From: Furcasterigmium furcatum
Lineage: Eukaryota; Ascomycota; Sordariomycetes; Glomerellales; Plectosphaerellaceae
Direction: 5' to 3'
Assembly (NCBI GenBank): GCA_001599815.1
Contig: BCIA01000007.1
Span: forward strand, 682,001-746,000
DNA length: 64,000 bases
The notes under the pieces are model-generated. The model was not told the DNA's origin and ran no database searches. It saw nothing but the letters and a program-made list of their open reading frames with translations. Within the stretch, counting starts at the first letter, position 1. Every line of letters starts with the position of its first letter. Shown one piece after another: positions 45,974 to 56,904 of this stretch. The translations under genes were made by a program, and so were the position numbers.

Positions 45974-46773
45974 GACGTCGATTGGGTGTAGCTGGTCAAG
46001 TTGTGAGGAGGCGCCTTTCAAGCGGAGGACAATACAGGGGCCACTACGCACCATAAGCCGCCAGCTGGATACAGAAGTGGCTTCGGATGCCAGATGATAC
46101 CGGGTACCGAACGAATCTCAAAAGGATCGGATGTTTGTATGTCGGCGGGGAAGAAGGTGGAAGGGCGAAAGCACGAAGGAAGACAGAAGAGCTTCAAGAT
46201 GAACTAACCGGGCAGTGATTGGTAAGTTCGTACAGGCGGGGCGCCAAGACGGGTGAGATCCGAGGCAGTGCTGAGTGGCTCAGCGATCCATGGATGAACC
46301 AGGCAAGATCAGTTCTGCGGAGTGGTTCATGCTAGATCCAATTCATTGGCTAGTTCGTACAGGTGGAGCACTGCTAGATACCTAAGCTCGAGGAACAAGG
46401 CGGCACATCCTAACAAGCCCAGCTTGAAGCAGCACCAAGCCATGGGAATTCGTCATGCGCCACGAGCTCTGACCTTTGGAGCCATGCGCACCATGGCCCT
46501 TACTTGACTCCTCCAAATCGAGGTAGCTCTGTCCCGTGTGGAAATAGATATTGACTGGCCGGTTCGTACAAACGGAGTGCTCCCGGAGTGTACGCAATTG
46601 CATTGGCATTGTACATTGAGAGAAAGAATGCGGCTGCCTGGAAGTCTCTGGGATGTTCGCTGGCATATATAGCTCCCTGGTATGGCAACTGTGCCGGTTG
46701 CAATGATGAATGTCGCCACCTTCTTTCAACCAACACTACACAAAGCTCGACGCCAAACCTTCTCCGGAGAACA
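45974..46773. promoter_or_regulatory. Divergent promoter region with a repeated GTTCGTACA motif
   Basis: About 800 bp between the Zn2Cys6 gene (-) and the TAP-hydrolase gene (+). Three similarly oriented copies of GTTCGTACARRYGGRG begin at 46226, 46353 and 46562, each preceded by an (A/T)TGG-like stretch. A TATATA lies at 46666-46671. Confidence 0.5.
46666..46671 (+). promoter_or_regulatory. TATA box candidate for the TAP-like hydrolase
   Basis: TATATA about 103 bp upstream of the ATG at 46774, a good spacing for a fungal TATA element. Position-based inference. Confidence 0.4.
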
Positions 46774-48741
46774 ATGGAACGACTTGTGAAGACCCTCATT
46801 CTTTTCATTCTTTTCAGAAGTTGTCAAGCCGGGTGTGGGAATGATCCAGGCATGGTTTATGGATTTGAAGATGTGAGTCCTTGACTTTGCCAAACCAGAT
46901 CCTCGATGTGCCGGTCTCAATCTTTCTGACGAGCCATCTAGATCAAACCCTCCGCCAACCTCACGTGGACACCATGCTTCGATGACTTTACATGCTCTAA
47001 GCTGGAGGTCCCTTTGGATTATTCGAACAGAAGCCTTGGCACGACGTCAGTGGCCTTCATCAAAGCGGCGGGCAAGAATGCCACCGTCGAGTCCCCAAGC
47101 ATTGTAATCATCCCTGGTAAGATCTCGATCAGATCACTCCTACTAATTTAACTTGATAGAAGTGGACTGACACTTTGTTAGGCGGCCCGGGTGTCTCTGG
47201 TGTCGATCTCCTCCTCGATCGCCGAGACATGATAGGCCCCATCCTCGGAGAGCAGTACAACATCGTATCCTTTGACCCCCGCGGTGTGAACAACAGCGGC
47301 TTGGTTCTCGACTGCTTTTCGGGGAACCCCGAGGCAAGATTGGCCTTCAATCGACTGCACAGTACAGGCGCCACCAACACTTCATCAACGTCGCTCGAGG
47401 AACAGTTCTATTCCAGCTCCATCTACGGGCAGTGGTGCAACGATGCTGTCGAACGCGAGTCACCTCACGGATACTACGTGACTTCACCGGCTGCTGCCCA
47501 TGACTTGCTCACGTTTACAGAAGCCGAGGCCGAAGCGGCCGGGCAGTCACCATCAGACGCCAAATTGTGGGCTTATGCCGTTAGTTACGGCACTATCACC
47601 GGCGCCACTTTCGCTTCAATGTTTCCCGACCGAGTCGGGAGGATGATAATCGATGGTGCTATCAACGCGGACCAATATTATGACAACGACTGGAGGGACA
47701 ACGTCGAGCAGATGGACGAGGCCATGGAAAAGTTTGCGAGCCTCTGCCATTCTACAGGCCCTGAGGCGTGCTCATTCTGGGGTCCCACGGCAGCAGACAT
47801 CACGGCGAGAATCGACGAAATCATGGTTCAGCTTCAGAACCATCCGGTCCCTGTCAGCGGAGTTCAGACTCAAGGCCTGCCATCCCTCGTCACCTATTCA
47901 GACCTGAAAGCCCTCTTCCTCAACTCTATCTACCGTCCGCTTCTGTCCTTCCCCGCCATGGCCGACGTCCTACACCAGCTCGAGGGCGGTGACGCGTCTG
48001 CTCTTGCGGGCGTCTTTGAGCAGTTATGGCTGACATCCGACGAGCGTCTCGCCATCCAGTGCGCCGATTCGTATCGGAGAAACAAGCTCACGACCATTGA
48101 GGAGTTCAAGGCTTACGTCGAGTACACGGCTTCCAAGAGCAAGTACGTCGGTGATCTATACCCGATCTTCCTGGAGACTATCCTGTGTCGATCATTCCGG
48201 CCACAATTGCCCGATAGCATGGTGTTTGAAGGTCGGTACCCTCTCTTCCGAATTCGCTTGGTCTCGGATAAGGCAAGGGAGTCACTGCATTGGTCGCAAA
48301 ATCTAACCCTTTTCTTTCAAATGTAGGCCCGATAGGTGGATTCGACAGATCTACGTCCTTCCCAATCCTCTTCGCGAGCAATACTATTGACCCTATAACG
48401 CCCTTGATATCGTAAGTTTGGCCAAAGAATTTCGGCATCTGCTACGTCACTAATATACCTCGACACTTTGCAGGACGCGCGAGATGTCTTCTCGTTTCCC
48501 CGGGTCGGTGGTCCTATTGCAGGAAGCCGTTGGTGTAAGTTGTCATCAGATCTCAGTCCTACAGCCAACCCGAAAAGAACCCAAGCTTACTCGTTGTTCC
48601 CGAATGCAGCATGTGGTCATCGAACAGGGGGCGTCATTCTGTTACTTTGGGCATGTTCAGGCATACCTTCAAGGCGTAGTTCCGCCGTCCAACATCACAT
48701 GCCCGCAGCAGTTTGTCCCTTTTATCGACGGTCCTGTTTAA
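46774..48741 (+). CDS. Secreted alpha/beta-hydrolase, tripeptidyl-aminopeptidase (TAP) family
   Basis: Six exons: 46774-46872, 46942-47116, 47182-48231, 48327-48411, 48474-48534 and 48610-48741, about 533 aa. A signal peptide lies at residues 1-19 (MERLVKTLILFILFRSCQA). Fold landmarks: the oxyanion segment IVIIPGGGPGVSG (assembled across an intron), YNIVSFDPRGVNNS, nucleophile elbow AVSYGTITG (G/S-x-S-x-G), the Asp in NTIDPITPL and the His in AVGHVVIEQG, followed by SFCYFGHVQAYLQGVVPP. This matches the Streptomyces-type TAP family with its C-terminal TAP_C domain. Such enzymes cleave peptides or esters extracellularly; peptidase activity is inferred. All six exon phases agree, which gives confidence in the model. 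Confidence 0.85.
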
Positions 48742-49197
48742 AAACTGGTGAACGGACTGTGGGTGGCTCCCGCTCTTTTCGATCTGTATCGGCTTTGGAA
48801 GCTTCATCTTGACGAGTCAAGTCGGATGTTAAGCACGCATGTTGCGGAAGAGCATCCAGTCGTGGAATGTCGGTTGGTATGCCGCGCCCGACAGAGTGGC
48901 CACGAACCACTGCGTACAAGACTCGATCTCTCCGGCAGCGCGGGGCGAGGGCGCTCCCTATTCCATAGTCCGCCCCAGGGCGTAGGCTACAGAGATACTT
49001 AGAGGATACATCAGCAGGTTCACCACCACTATTTTCACAATACGCAAATCCAAGCGCCAAGTTTCACGTGACAATTACGCGAAATCTGCGCGACAGATTG
49101 CCGTTGACTCCTCAGGCTTCGACTTGAGCTCACTCGCGCAGTTGACATCACAGCGAAGAAGCCACTTCGACGACACACGAGACATCCACCTTACCAA
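48742..49197. other. Intergenic region
   Basis: About 455 bp between two plus-strand genes; 3' UTR and promoter. Nothing further recognised. Confidence 0.4.
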
Positions 49198-50328
49198 ATG
49201 GCTCGAACTGGGTCTACGGGGCCATCGGATCCAGGACCCGTGGCACCGGGACCACGAGACTTCCCCCTCGTAAGAAATGAGGATCTTGCCACCAGCGACG
49301 TCGAGGGCGATTCACAAGCCGAAGACGAAGCAAAAGCCTACCGCCGATTTTGGTCTCTAGGCTTGAGCATCTTGATGGTGCTTCCCTATGGCGGCGCACC
49401 GGGCGGAATCATCGTCATTCCCGAAAGAATGCCCCCGTCCTATCCCGATCTGGAGGAGGAAGACGTCTTGCCCGGTGACGGCTCTGTTGACAGAGCCTTC
49501 AAGTGGACGCTGATCTACGAGATGCTCCAGGAAATGGACACGCACCCGCACCTCGTACCGTGAGTGACCAGACCACATGCCTTCCTCCCGTTGACTAACA
49601 CCCCTTCTAGGTTCCGTGGCCGGGACCCGTGGACTGGCTTCGCTGTGCTCGAGCGGCCCAAGGGACCCACGTTGGCGGAATTGCTAGAAAGGAACGCAAC
49701 GCATCTCTACGCGGGGTCAGCACGGCGCCTACAGGCCAAATACCTACCGCTCGCCTACCAGTGGGCTCTAGAGCTCCTATCGGTGCTAACCTTTCTCCAT
49801 AAGCACGGCGTGTATATTGGCGATGTCTACGACACATCCTGCTGGATCTCCGAGCCGTCACTCTCTCTGGCCTTGATGGGGTTCTCTTCCGCCTCTGTTC
49901 GATGGCATCCCCGGGAAGGCGGCCATATTCGCTGGGTTGGTGATCTCCCGCGGAGCGGCGTCAGCCCCCACGTTCACGGTATTTGGAACCGGAACCCAAT
50001 GCCGGCGACCGACCTCTTCGTCTGGGTGTGCGTTGTGTTCCAGATCATGACAGGCTTCTGGCCGGGCACCACTAGCGCCGGCGAGTCTGATTCTTCCATG
50101 TACGAAAGACGAAGTGTCATGTCGAACTTTTCCAGCCTGCCGCGGCTCTCGAGCGAGCACCTCGGCGGCATCGTCAGACGTACCTGGGACGGCGAATTTC
50201 CTAACGCTGAGCACCTTCAGGAAGCTCTGATTACGGAGATCCGTCGCCTGGGATGGGAAACGGAAGGTCGCTACAAGGATAAAGTTACCAGTTTCTCGGC
50301 AGAAAGTCTTGTTTTTGATAGATCCTGA
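49198..50328 (+). CDS. Degenerate protein-kinase-like protein
   Basis: Two exons: 49198-49559 and 49611-50328, about 359 aa. A low-complexity N-terminus precedes IIVIPERMPP and a stretch resembling a kinase hinge (WTGFAVLERPKGPTLAELLER). Next comes an alphaE-like helix (YLPLAYQWALELLSVLTFLHKHGV), with YIGDVYDTSCWIS where HRDxxxxN should be and LALMGFSS where DFG should be, then a helical C-lobe (TDLFVWVCVVFQIMTGFWPG, LSSEHLGGIVRRTWDGEFPNAEHLQEAL). The overall profile is that of a kinase fold, but the HRD His and Arg, and the DFG Asp, are absent. It is most likely a pseudokinase; cofactor binding is unlikely. Family assignment rests on pattern, not on intact motifs. Confidence 0.6.
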
Positions 50329-50510
50329 GTGCTCCAGAAGGCAGCTAGCCATCCAAGGGGTGATCGGGGCGATCTTCCTACACAACTTTGACGTGATGGC
50401 AATGAACTCATAACTACAAAACCACGGTGCAAATGTCCGTGTCTATTTTCGTCGAAGTTACTTAAACGCTAGTACTATTTAATCAAGCGACCTGCCGTTA
50501 AGCCTCATGG

Positions 50511-51323
50511 TTAAGAACGTGAAGCTTCTTCGATGGCTCTGTAGATAGCAGGAAGAGCTTGAGGATTCCGGTACACACTGTGACCAGATCGAACGCGAAC
50601 CACGTTCGTGTCGCCCCCGAGCGCTCCAGCAAGCCCGAGCTGAGCATCAAAAGGCAAAGCATGGTCGTTTTCGCACGCAACATAGGTCTTCGGAACCTTG
50701 ACATTCGCGCCCACAAAGCCGGACGGGGTTTCAATGCTCGCCGCGCTCTGGAACACACACTGAGCGAGCAGCCTCTCCGCTGTCTCGCCGTCGCAATCGT
50801 TGAAGAGTGCGTCTTTCGCCTTCGCATTGAGACCGACGGCGCCGCCCTAGCAGGTGCGTCAGCAATGTCTCTCAGTCAGTACTTCCGTAAAATATACCTC
50901 GGGTTGCACCCAATCAGGGAAAGCGTTCCCCATGAGGTTGAAGAGGGACAGTCCAGGCTGCGGCAGCGCAAATGCCGCGAGGTACACAATGTGCTTGATG
51001 CCGCCGGGCAGGTTCTTCGCCTTTCGCTCATGGACCTGGAAGCCCTCGGCAGCCGCTGAGGCCGGGATGCCACCATAGCTGTGACAGACGAGGATAATCT
51101 CTCTTCCTTGGGCTAATGGCTCCGCGATGGCTTCGTGGATGACTGCGACATCGTCCAGGTGTGTCTTGCCCTCGATCTCGGAAACGACGCTCCCGGCTGA
51201 GACGTTGCTGGGCTGCAGAACCTCAAAACCTCTGTTGACAAGTCCTTGCTTGAAGCCGTCGTACTGGCTAGGTCGCTGCCAGGCTCCATGTACCAGGACG
51301 ATGAGGGGGGTAGGTTCGGACAT
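50511..51323 (-). CDS. Alpha/beta-hydrolase, salicylate-esterase-like
   Basis: Two exons: 51323-50898 and 50846-50511, about 253 aa. The start MSEPTPLIVLVHGAWQRPSQYDG carries the oxyanion HGAW motif. The nucleophile is in ILVCHSYGGIPAS (S-Y-G-G elbow), the acid in YVACENDHALPF and the His in VRSGHSVYRNP near the C-terminus, so the triad is complete. Size and motif wording match the AB_hydrolase_6 group that includes plant salicylate methyl-esterases and many fungal esterases. It has no signal peptide and should be cytosolic. Native substrate is unknown; small aromatic or lactone esters are plausible from family only. Confidence 0.88.
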
Positions 51324-52278
51324 GGCTGCGATGAGCGAATTGTAAGAGCGCGGGAGAGGTTGCCGACATCATGTCTGGAATACGACGACGACGACAACGT
51401 ACTACATACTTAAATGGCTTTTCTCTCGAGGAACGTCATTCCCCGAAGAACTGACGCTTGCGAGTGCGGTGTTTGCTCGAGTCAGAGCCGTCCGGGGTTG
51501 CCGGCCCACGATGAGCCCGCATTCGGGAACTTCCCGTGCTTGCTGAACCAATTTTCGGTACCAGGTTCTCGGCAATTGGATTGTACCTTCTTCGTGGTTT
51601 TCAAAGGCCGAATCGTCACAAATACCCAACAGGGAAAGGCGCAATTCGTGCCTGGGGACGCTGAACAGAAGAATGAATGCCCCTGACGCATCAGAGCGAT
51701 GTTGGTATCGTCTCGCCCTTCGATTCTTAACTCCCGCGGGCGCTTTCCACGATTTCGCCCGTCCCAACTTGCTCTTTTCGCACCCACCCGTCCCAAAAGC
51801 CTTTGGCGTGAGCAGCGCTCAACAATCCACTCAGCCTCTACTTATATCTCTATTATACATTACTAGATAACCTGAGGGTAGTACAGCGGAGAGGCTCTAA
51901 CGTTGGAGCAGCTCCCTTCAGTCAGCCCTACTTGTACTTCAGTTCTTCGTCCAATGGACCCATGTGGCCGGGATGCCGGGTAAGGCGGCCGCCCCTCCCG
52001 CCATAGCGTCGCGCCAGCAGTTTTCGGCTAGACCGACGACGAATTTGTCCACCACCAATATCGCTAAAGGGATCCAAGGGTCTTTTGCACCAACGGACCA
52101 ACCAACAACCAACCTTGGCAGATCCGCCAAGTCTGTCTGCCTGGAGTTTGCCTCCTCCATGGTCTGACGATCTTTTCCCTCTTTCCAATCCCTCATCGGC
52201 ATCATGGCCGCTCGTACTGAACCGTCGACCTGAATTCTTCTTTCGCTGCCGTCTGCTTAGACGGCGTCCACTCGCTCC
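51324..52278. other. Divergent promoter region
   Basis: About 950 bp between the hydrolase (-) and the pepsin-like gene (+). Only overlapping short ORFs with no domain. Presumed promoters of both. Confidence 0.4.
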
Positions 52279-54141
52279 ATGCTCATCACCACCACCACAC
52301 TCTTTCTGGCGGCCGGCGCCGCCGCTCACCTCCAACTCTCGCTCTCCCGACCGCAGCAAACTTACGATGCCGCCGCCCTTCGCCACAAACGCGAGGTCGA
52401 CGCCAACCTGGAGCGGCCCCTCGACCTGTACCAGTGGTTCTATCCGTACGCCGTCGACGTGACCGTCGGCACCCCCGGCCAGGAGCAGTCCCTCGCCCTG
52501 ACCTTCAGCTATTCCACGTCCTTCGTTCTGAACAGGACCGCCTGCAGCCCGCCCGACGAAGAGAACAGCTACTACTACAGAAGCTGCGAGAGCGGCGCAT
52601 ACGACGCCTCTGATTCGACCTCTTACGTACGGGACACCATCGAACTGGACGAGTACGATGCCTACTGGCAGGACGGCATGGAGTTCTACGAGGTGTACGG
52701 CTCGAGGCTCGCCAAGGGCAGTCTCATGAACGAGACCGTCCACGTCGGGGACGCCGAGGTCGACGCCGTCCACCTCGGCCTGGTCAATGACACGATACTG
52801 AATACCGGGTTCATGGCCCTTGGATGGACCACCGACACCGAGGAAGGGAGCTTCCTCAACCAGATGACCGAGCAGGGCGTCATCGGGTCCCGCGCCTTCA
52901 GCCTGTGGGCGGACGACCAGGGCGGCAACGTCACCGGCAGCATTCTCTTCGGCGCGGTCGACAAGAGCAAGTACGACGGGAAGCTCCAACGACTGCAGGC
53001 GTCGGCGTACAGGGACGGAGTGTTCGCCAGCGCGCCCGGTTACGCCGTCAACGTCACGGACGCCGAGAGCGACAACGGGACCGTGCTGATGCGTAACGTC
53101 CCCAACTTCTACGTGTCCGTGAGCCCCACGACAATGATCACCAACCTGCCCCTGGAGCTGGCCGAGCCCATCTGGGAAATGGCCAACGCCACATACCGGT
53201 CCTACTGGGACGCGCGGGCCGTCGACTGCAACGCCACCGAGTCCATCAACGGCAGCTTCACGCTGGAGCTCGGCGGCGCGGGCGGCTACCGTCTCGAGGT
53301 CGACCTGCGGGACCTCGTCCTGTCCCCGGACGTCATGTGGGACACGGACTTCTCGTACTTCGACGACGAGGAGGACTCCACCACCTGGTGCTACTTCGGC
53401 GTGCAGTCGACCAGCTACACGCAGGAATTCAACCACGACAGCATCGAGCCCTGGGTCATCGGCAACATGGCCCTCCAGAACACCTACATGGTCTTCGACG
53501 CGGAGAACCTGGAGGTCGGCCTAGCGCCGCTCAAGAGCGACCTCAGCGGCGGCTCGGACATTGAGAGCTTCAGCCACTCGGGCGAGACGATGCCCGATTC
53601 TGAGTTCGTCGGCTACAAGGAGTGCTTCGATATCTGGGGCTGCGACGACGGCTCGGACGACGGCGACAACGATGGCTACGATGACTATGACGACGACTAC
53701 TATGACTCCTACTACGACCACGAGCGTGAGTGGAGGCGGCAGGCGGGCATCATCATCGGTTCGGTCTTCGGTGTCGTGGCAGCCATCGTCCTCGGACTGT
53801 CCATCTGGGCCATCCTTCGATGTCGCCGGATACGCAAGGCGGAGGCCGAGGCCGCGTCCAAGGAGGGGGGCGTCTTCGACTTTCCTGGGGGGCCAGTAAT
53901 GGGCGGTGTTCCCGGCGCGGTGCCAATCATGCCGCAGCCGGCATACACCGTCCAGCGGATGCCTGTGGTCCCCGAAGGCGGAGTACCTCAAGATACGTCG
54001 AGGCAAACGGTCGATTCAAGCTTGACAGCTGCCGAAGACAGCCCCGTCCGGCCGGTCTCCCCGATGTCGACGCCTCGAACGCCTGAACCAACGTTGGCAA
54101 GGGAGCCGCCGGCCACGACGGCGAATCAAGGAGAGAGGTAG
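52279..54141 (+). CDS. Transmembrane pepsin-fold protein with lost catalytic aspartates
   Basis: Single exon, 620 aa. Signal peptide at residues 1-16, then an A1/pepsin-like double domain. YPYAVDVTVGTPGQEQSLALTF is the usual N-terminal strand pattern, but the first active-site DTG position reads FSYSTS (about 76-81). The second, expected as DSGT before a LP-type turn, reads VSPTTMITNLP (about 280-290). Neither catalytic Asp is present. Later family markers remain (SLWADDQGGNVTGSILFGAVDKSKY, WVIGNMALQNTYMVFDAENLEVGLA). An acidic Asp/Tyr-rich stalk, a single TM helix near 488-511 (GIIIGSVFGVVAAIVLGLSIWAIL), a basic stop (RCRRIRK) and a Pro/Ser-rich cytosolic tail follow. It is likely a non-enzymatic cell-surface receptor or sensor derived from a yapsin-like protease. 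Confidence 0.82.
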   Translation: MLITTTTLFLAAGAAAHLQLSLSRPQQTYDAAALRHKREVDANLERPLDLYQWFYPYAVDVTVGTPGQEQSLALTFSYSTSFVLNRTACSPPDEENSYYYRSCESGAYDASDSTSYVRDTIELDEYDAYWQDGMEFYEVYGSRLAKGSLMNETVHVGDAEVDAVHLGLVNDTILNTGFMALGWTTDTEEGSFLNQMTEQGVIGSRAFSLWADDQGGNVTGSILFGAVDKSKYDGKLQRLQASAYRDGVFASAPGYAVNVTDAESDNGTVLMRNVPNFYVSVSPTTMITNLPLELAEPIWEMANATYRSYWDARAVDCNATESINGSFTLELGGAGGYRLEVDLRDLVLSPDVMWDTDFSYFDDEEDSTTWCYFGVQSTSYTQEFNHDSIEPWVIGNMALQNTYMVFDAENLEVGLAPLKSDLSGGSDIESFSHSGETMPDSEFVGYKECFDIWGCDDGSDDGDNDGYDDYDDDYYDSYYDHEREWRRQAGIIIGSVFGVVAAIVLGLSIWAILRCRRIRKAEAEAASKEGGVFDFPGGPVMGGVPGAVPIMPQPAYTVQRMPVVPEGGVPQDTSRQTVDSSLTAAEDSPVRPVSPMSTPRTPEPTLAREPPATTANQGER

Positions 54142-54353
54142 CGCGGTATTTTAATCAGCGGTCATGGGGGTCATCTTTATCATATCTTAATCTAATGTAT
54201 CAATGTTCATACCAACAAGGGAGCATGCGTGAGTGGTGAACGACATGCTGCATAGACTTTTGGGCAGTCAGCCCGCACCCCAACCAACTCCTCCATGCTC
54301 ATCGTGGCCACCATAGTCCCTTAGTAACTCGCCACGGGCCAATATCCTCGCCA

Positions 54354-55140
54354 TCACCTCTTCGAACGTCCTCGTTTCGAACGTCTTCGTTCCTTTCGCC
54401 CCTGTTTCTGCCGTTTTCTCTCCTGTCGTTTGTGTTTCCGATTCTCTCGATTCACTTGGCTTCGTTTCCTGCCGAACGCTACGCGATCTGAGGTGTCTTC
54501 GTCGTCCATGACTCTCTTGGGGGGTTTGGGACTGTGGCCGCCAGCTTCTGAAAGGCGTCAGCACTTCTGCGTCAACTTCGCGTCTGGATGAATGGTGTGT
54601 GACTCTTACTCGTGGTTCCAGCCGCACGCTTCGCGCGTGATCCTTTCTTTCCGCTTTGAGCTGCCTCATAGGCAGCCTTGCCGTAGGAATATGGATTGGA
54701 ATCGGCGTCGGAGGACTCAGTGTCGGAACGATCCCACGTACAAGTGATCCTATTATAACAAGGAGCTGGCCTCACCCCCGGTGCAAGTCCGGGATAGGCT
54801 TTGTTAATGATGCTGCCATCAGGCAAGGTAACTGCATGGGTTCAAGGAGCACGGTCAGCTGTGCTGTATCTGTTTTGATGGTGCCAGCGGCAAGCGGCGC
54901 GGAGGAGAAATCCGTCTCACCTGCCCAGTCCTCAGAGTCTGGCCTCGACTCCGCCTCTGAGTCTTCCTCATCGCTCGCATTTCTTTCGCCTTCGTCTTCG
55001 CTTTCATCGCCGGTGTACTCGTCGAACGCCAATTCTTCGCTCTCGTCGGAGCTTGACTGGTCCCCGGGCCTGAAGAACCTGCTGCCCATGGCTGTCTCCG
55101 GTGCCGACGTTGACTGCCCGGCACTTATGGATATGTGCAC
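54354..55140 (-). CDS. Hypothetical charge-segregated protein
   Basis: Proposed three exons: 55140-54921, 54831-54610 and 54547-54354, about 211 aa, with GTGAGA and GTAAGA donors; all phases agree. The N-terminal third is very acidic (SSSDESEELAFDEYTGDESE, EDSEAESRPDSEDWA). The middle reads TLPDGSIINKAYPGLAPG and then an Asp/Ser block (DRSDTESSDADSNPYSYGKAA). The C-terminus is strongly basic (FGRKRSQVNRENRKHKRQ, GRKERRRSKRGRSKR). Such acidic-then-basic layouts are common in nuclear chromatin- or ribosome-biogenesis proteins, but no domain is recognised. The gene model rests on frame and phase only. Alternative readings of the second intron would give a different tail. Confidence 0.42.
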
Positions 55141-55579
55141 GCCGTGATGGAGAGCTTCAGTTGTGCATGAATCTGGGCGGTCGCGGACGTGTGGCGAAGC
55201 GTGGTGGATTGTGACTCACCCAGCCAAGATCCCCTGAGCCATGAGCATCACACATGCGCCTCTCACCCCCATCCGCATCGACGCTTCATTTGCGGGAGCG
55301 CAGCCGAGAGCAAGTCCCAGGACGTCTACCGAATCTGGTAGCGGAAGATACATACTCGTTTGGGAGAAATTCCTCGCCGGAATCAACGGTGCCTGCGGTA
55401 AATAGATGCAAGTCTCGGGACCCGTGGGTGTCTTTGACAGAGCGGCATTCAAGTGCCCAAGTGAACGCCGGCCATCGCCAGGACCAGTGCTAGAAGAAAT
55501 GTTCTAATGGAAATTTATCCGCAGTTTCTCTCAATGCTTCCTCCAGTATCCTCCTCATGTGCGAATCTTTGTCATGCAC
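55141..55579. other. Intergenic region
   Basis: About 440 bp between two minus-strand genes: promoter of the charge-segregated protein and 3' UTR of the asparaginase. Nothing else seen. Confidence 0.4.
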
Positions 55580-56904
55580 TTAGATGTCCACGTCGTAAAT
55601 AAACGACGGCAGGGTAGCTTGCCTCAGCCTTCCTTCAAACAAATCTGCCACTTCATTCTGGGTGTAGTTGCTGGCGATTGCTAACTGCAGCATCACCCTG
55701 GCCTGGAGGGGGTGGATATACCCTGATTTTGCGTATGTTGGCGAGAGTGCGGGCGTGCTGGCACCATACGGCGACCTCGTGGACACCACGATGTACACTC
55801 CGTTCTCTGTGGCCAATAAGTCAGTATCATCATTCTTTTTCTAAACCGAGAGACCGAAAACTGTACTGACTTACCAAATGCTTCGGCAACCTCTTCTTTC
55901 CCCGTTGGAACGGCTCCGCTGCCGGTGCCGGCGATGACCACTCCCTTCGCGCCTCTCCTGGCAGCATCCAGAACAGCGTTGCCGTCGAACTCGCGGTGGG
56001 CAAACAGGATGTCTACCTTCGGTAGAGAGGGGTAGCTTTCGTGGCCGTTTATCGCTGCCAGATCAAACTCGTGCCTGTCCACAGGGAGGCTGGGGGTGTT
56101 GAAAAAGTACGGCATGTTGTTGAGAAACTCTCCCAAGCTCCCGCCGGCTATCTGCCCGAAGCCGTCAGGGAAGGTCGGGACCGTCTTGGTGGTCCAGAAT
56201 GCTTGCAGGATGCGGTTGGAAAAGGCGAGGAGCACGCCGCGCCCACGGCTGGCCGGGCTGGCGGCGAGGGCGACGCTCTGGAAGAAGTTGGCATCGCCAT
56301 CGGCGGAGAGGGCCGACACGGGCCGTGAGGCGCCCGCCGCAACAATGGGCTTGTCGCAGTTTACGAGGAGGTCGAACAAGATAGCAGTCTCCTCGAGTGA
56401 GTTGGTCCCGTGCGTAAAGACCGCGCCGTCGATGTCACTGTCAGAGGAGCAGAGTGCATCGTCGAGCAGGCGCGTCATGTTCATCACGAAGGCGTCCGAG
56501 CGGCTGGGCGAAGGACCTGTCCTGCCGGAAGTCCAGTTGGAGACTGCCAGCTGAGATACGTTGAAAAGGTAGGGGTTCCGCGCGATGACATCCTCTGCGG
56601 TGATGCTGAACTGGCCATACTGGGTGTCGTCCAAGGGACCGTATCCAGATCCCTCTGCAAGCGTGCCGCCAGTAAATAGAACCCTTCGGGCGTATTAGCC
56701 TGGCTTCTATAATAAAGCAGTTCAAAGCAGCAGGGAGGAGACGAACAAAATCTTGGGCAGACTCTGGTTCGTTCCCAGCCAATTCAAGCCTAGTCGCTCA
56801 CTTGATGTTGTTGTCCTTGCCTGAAGATTCCGGCTTGGATCCGTGGGCGAGGCGATACTGAATCCTGCCAAAAGGGACAGTAGTGTCAGGGAATAGACTT
56901 TCAT
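55580..56904 (-). CDS. Secreted type II L-asparaginase-like protein, active-site variant
   Basis: Three exons: 56904-56747, 56683-55875 and 55806-55580, about 397 aa. Signal peptide MKVYSLTLLSLLAGFSIAS. The first intron (GTTCGT donor, 63 bp) joins SLPKILVLFTGGTLAEG, the conserved T-G-G-T start of the type II family; other splice choices destroy it. Later markers: GAVFTHGTNSLEETAILFD, KPIVAAGASRPVSALSADGDANFF, LLAFSNRILQAFWTTKT and the C-terminal GAKGVVIAGTGSGAVPTG, STRSPYG. The family hydrolyses Asn to Asp and ammonia. Here the Thr-Asp catalytic pair (HGTD in bacterial enzymes) reads HGTN, while the Thr of TGGT and the Lys of TTKT remain. The substitution could reduce or redirect activity. 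It lies next to the PLP/ATP-grasp pair. Confidence 0.85.

Noticed and set aside
51928..53436. 502-codon minus-strand ORF
   Set aside because: Antisense to the pepsin-like gene, low-complexity Val/Gly/Arg, no motif.
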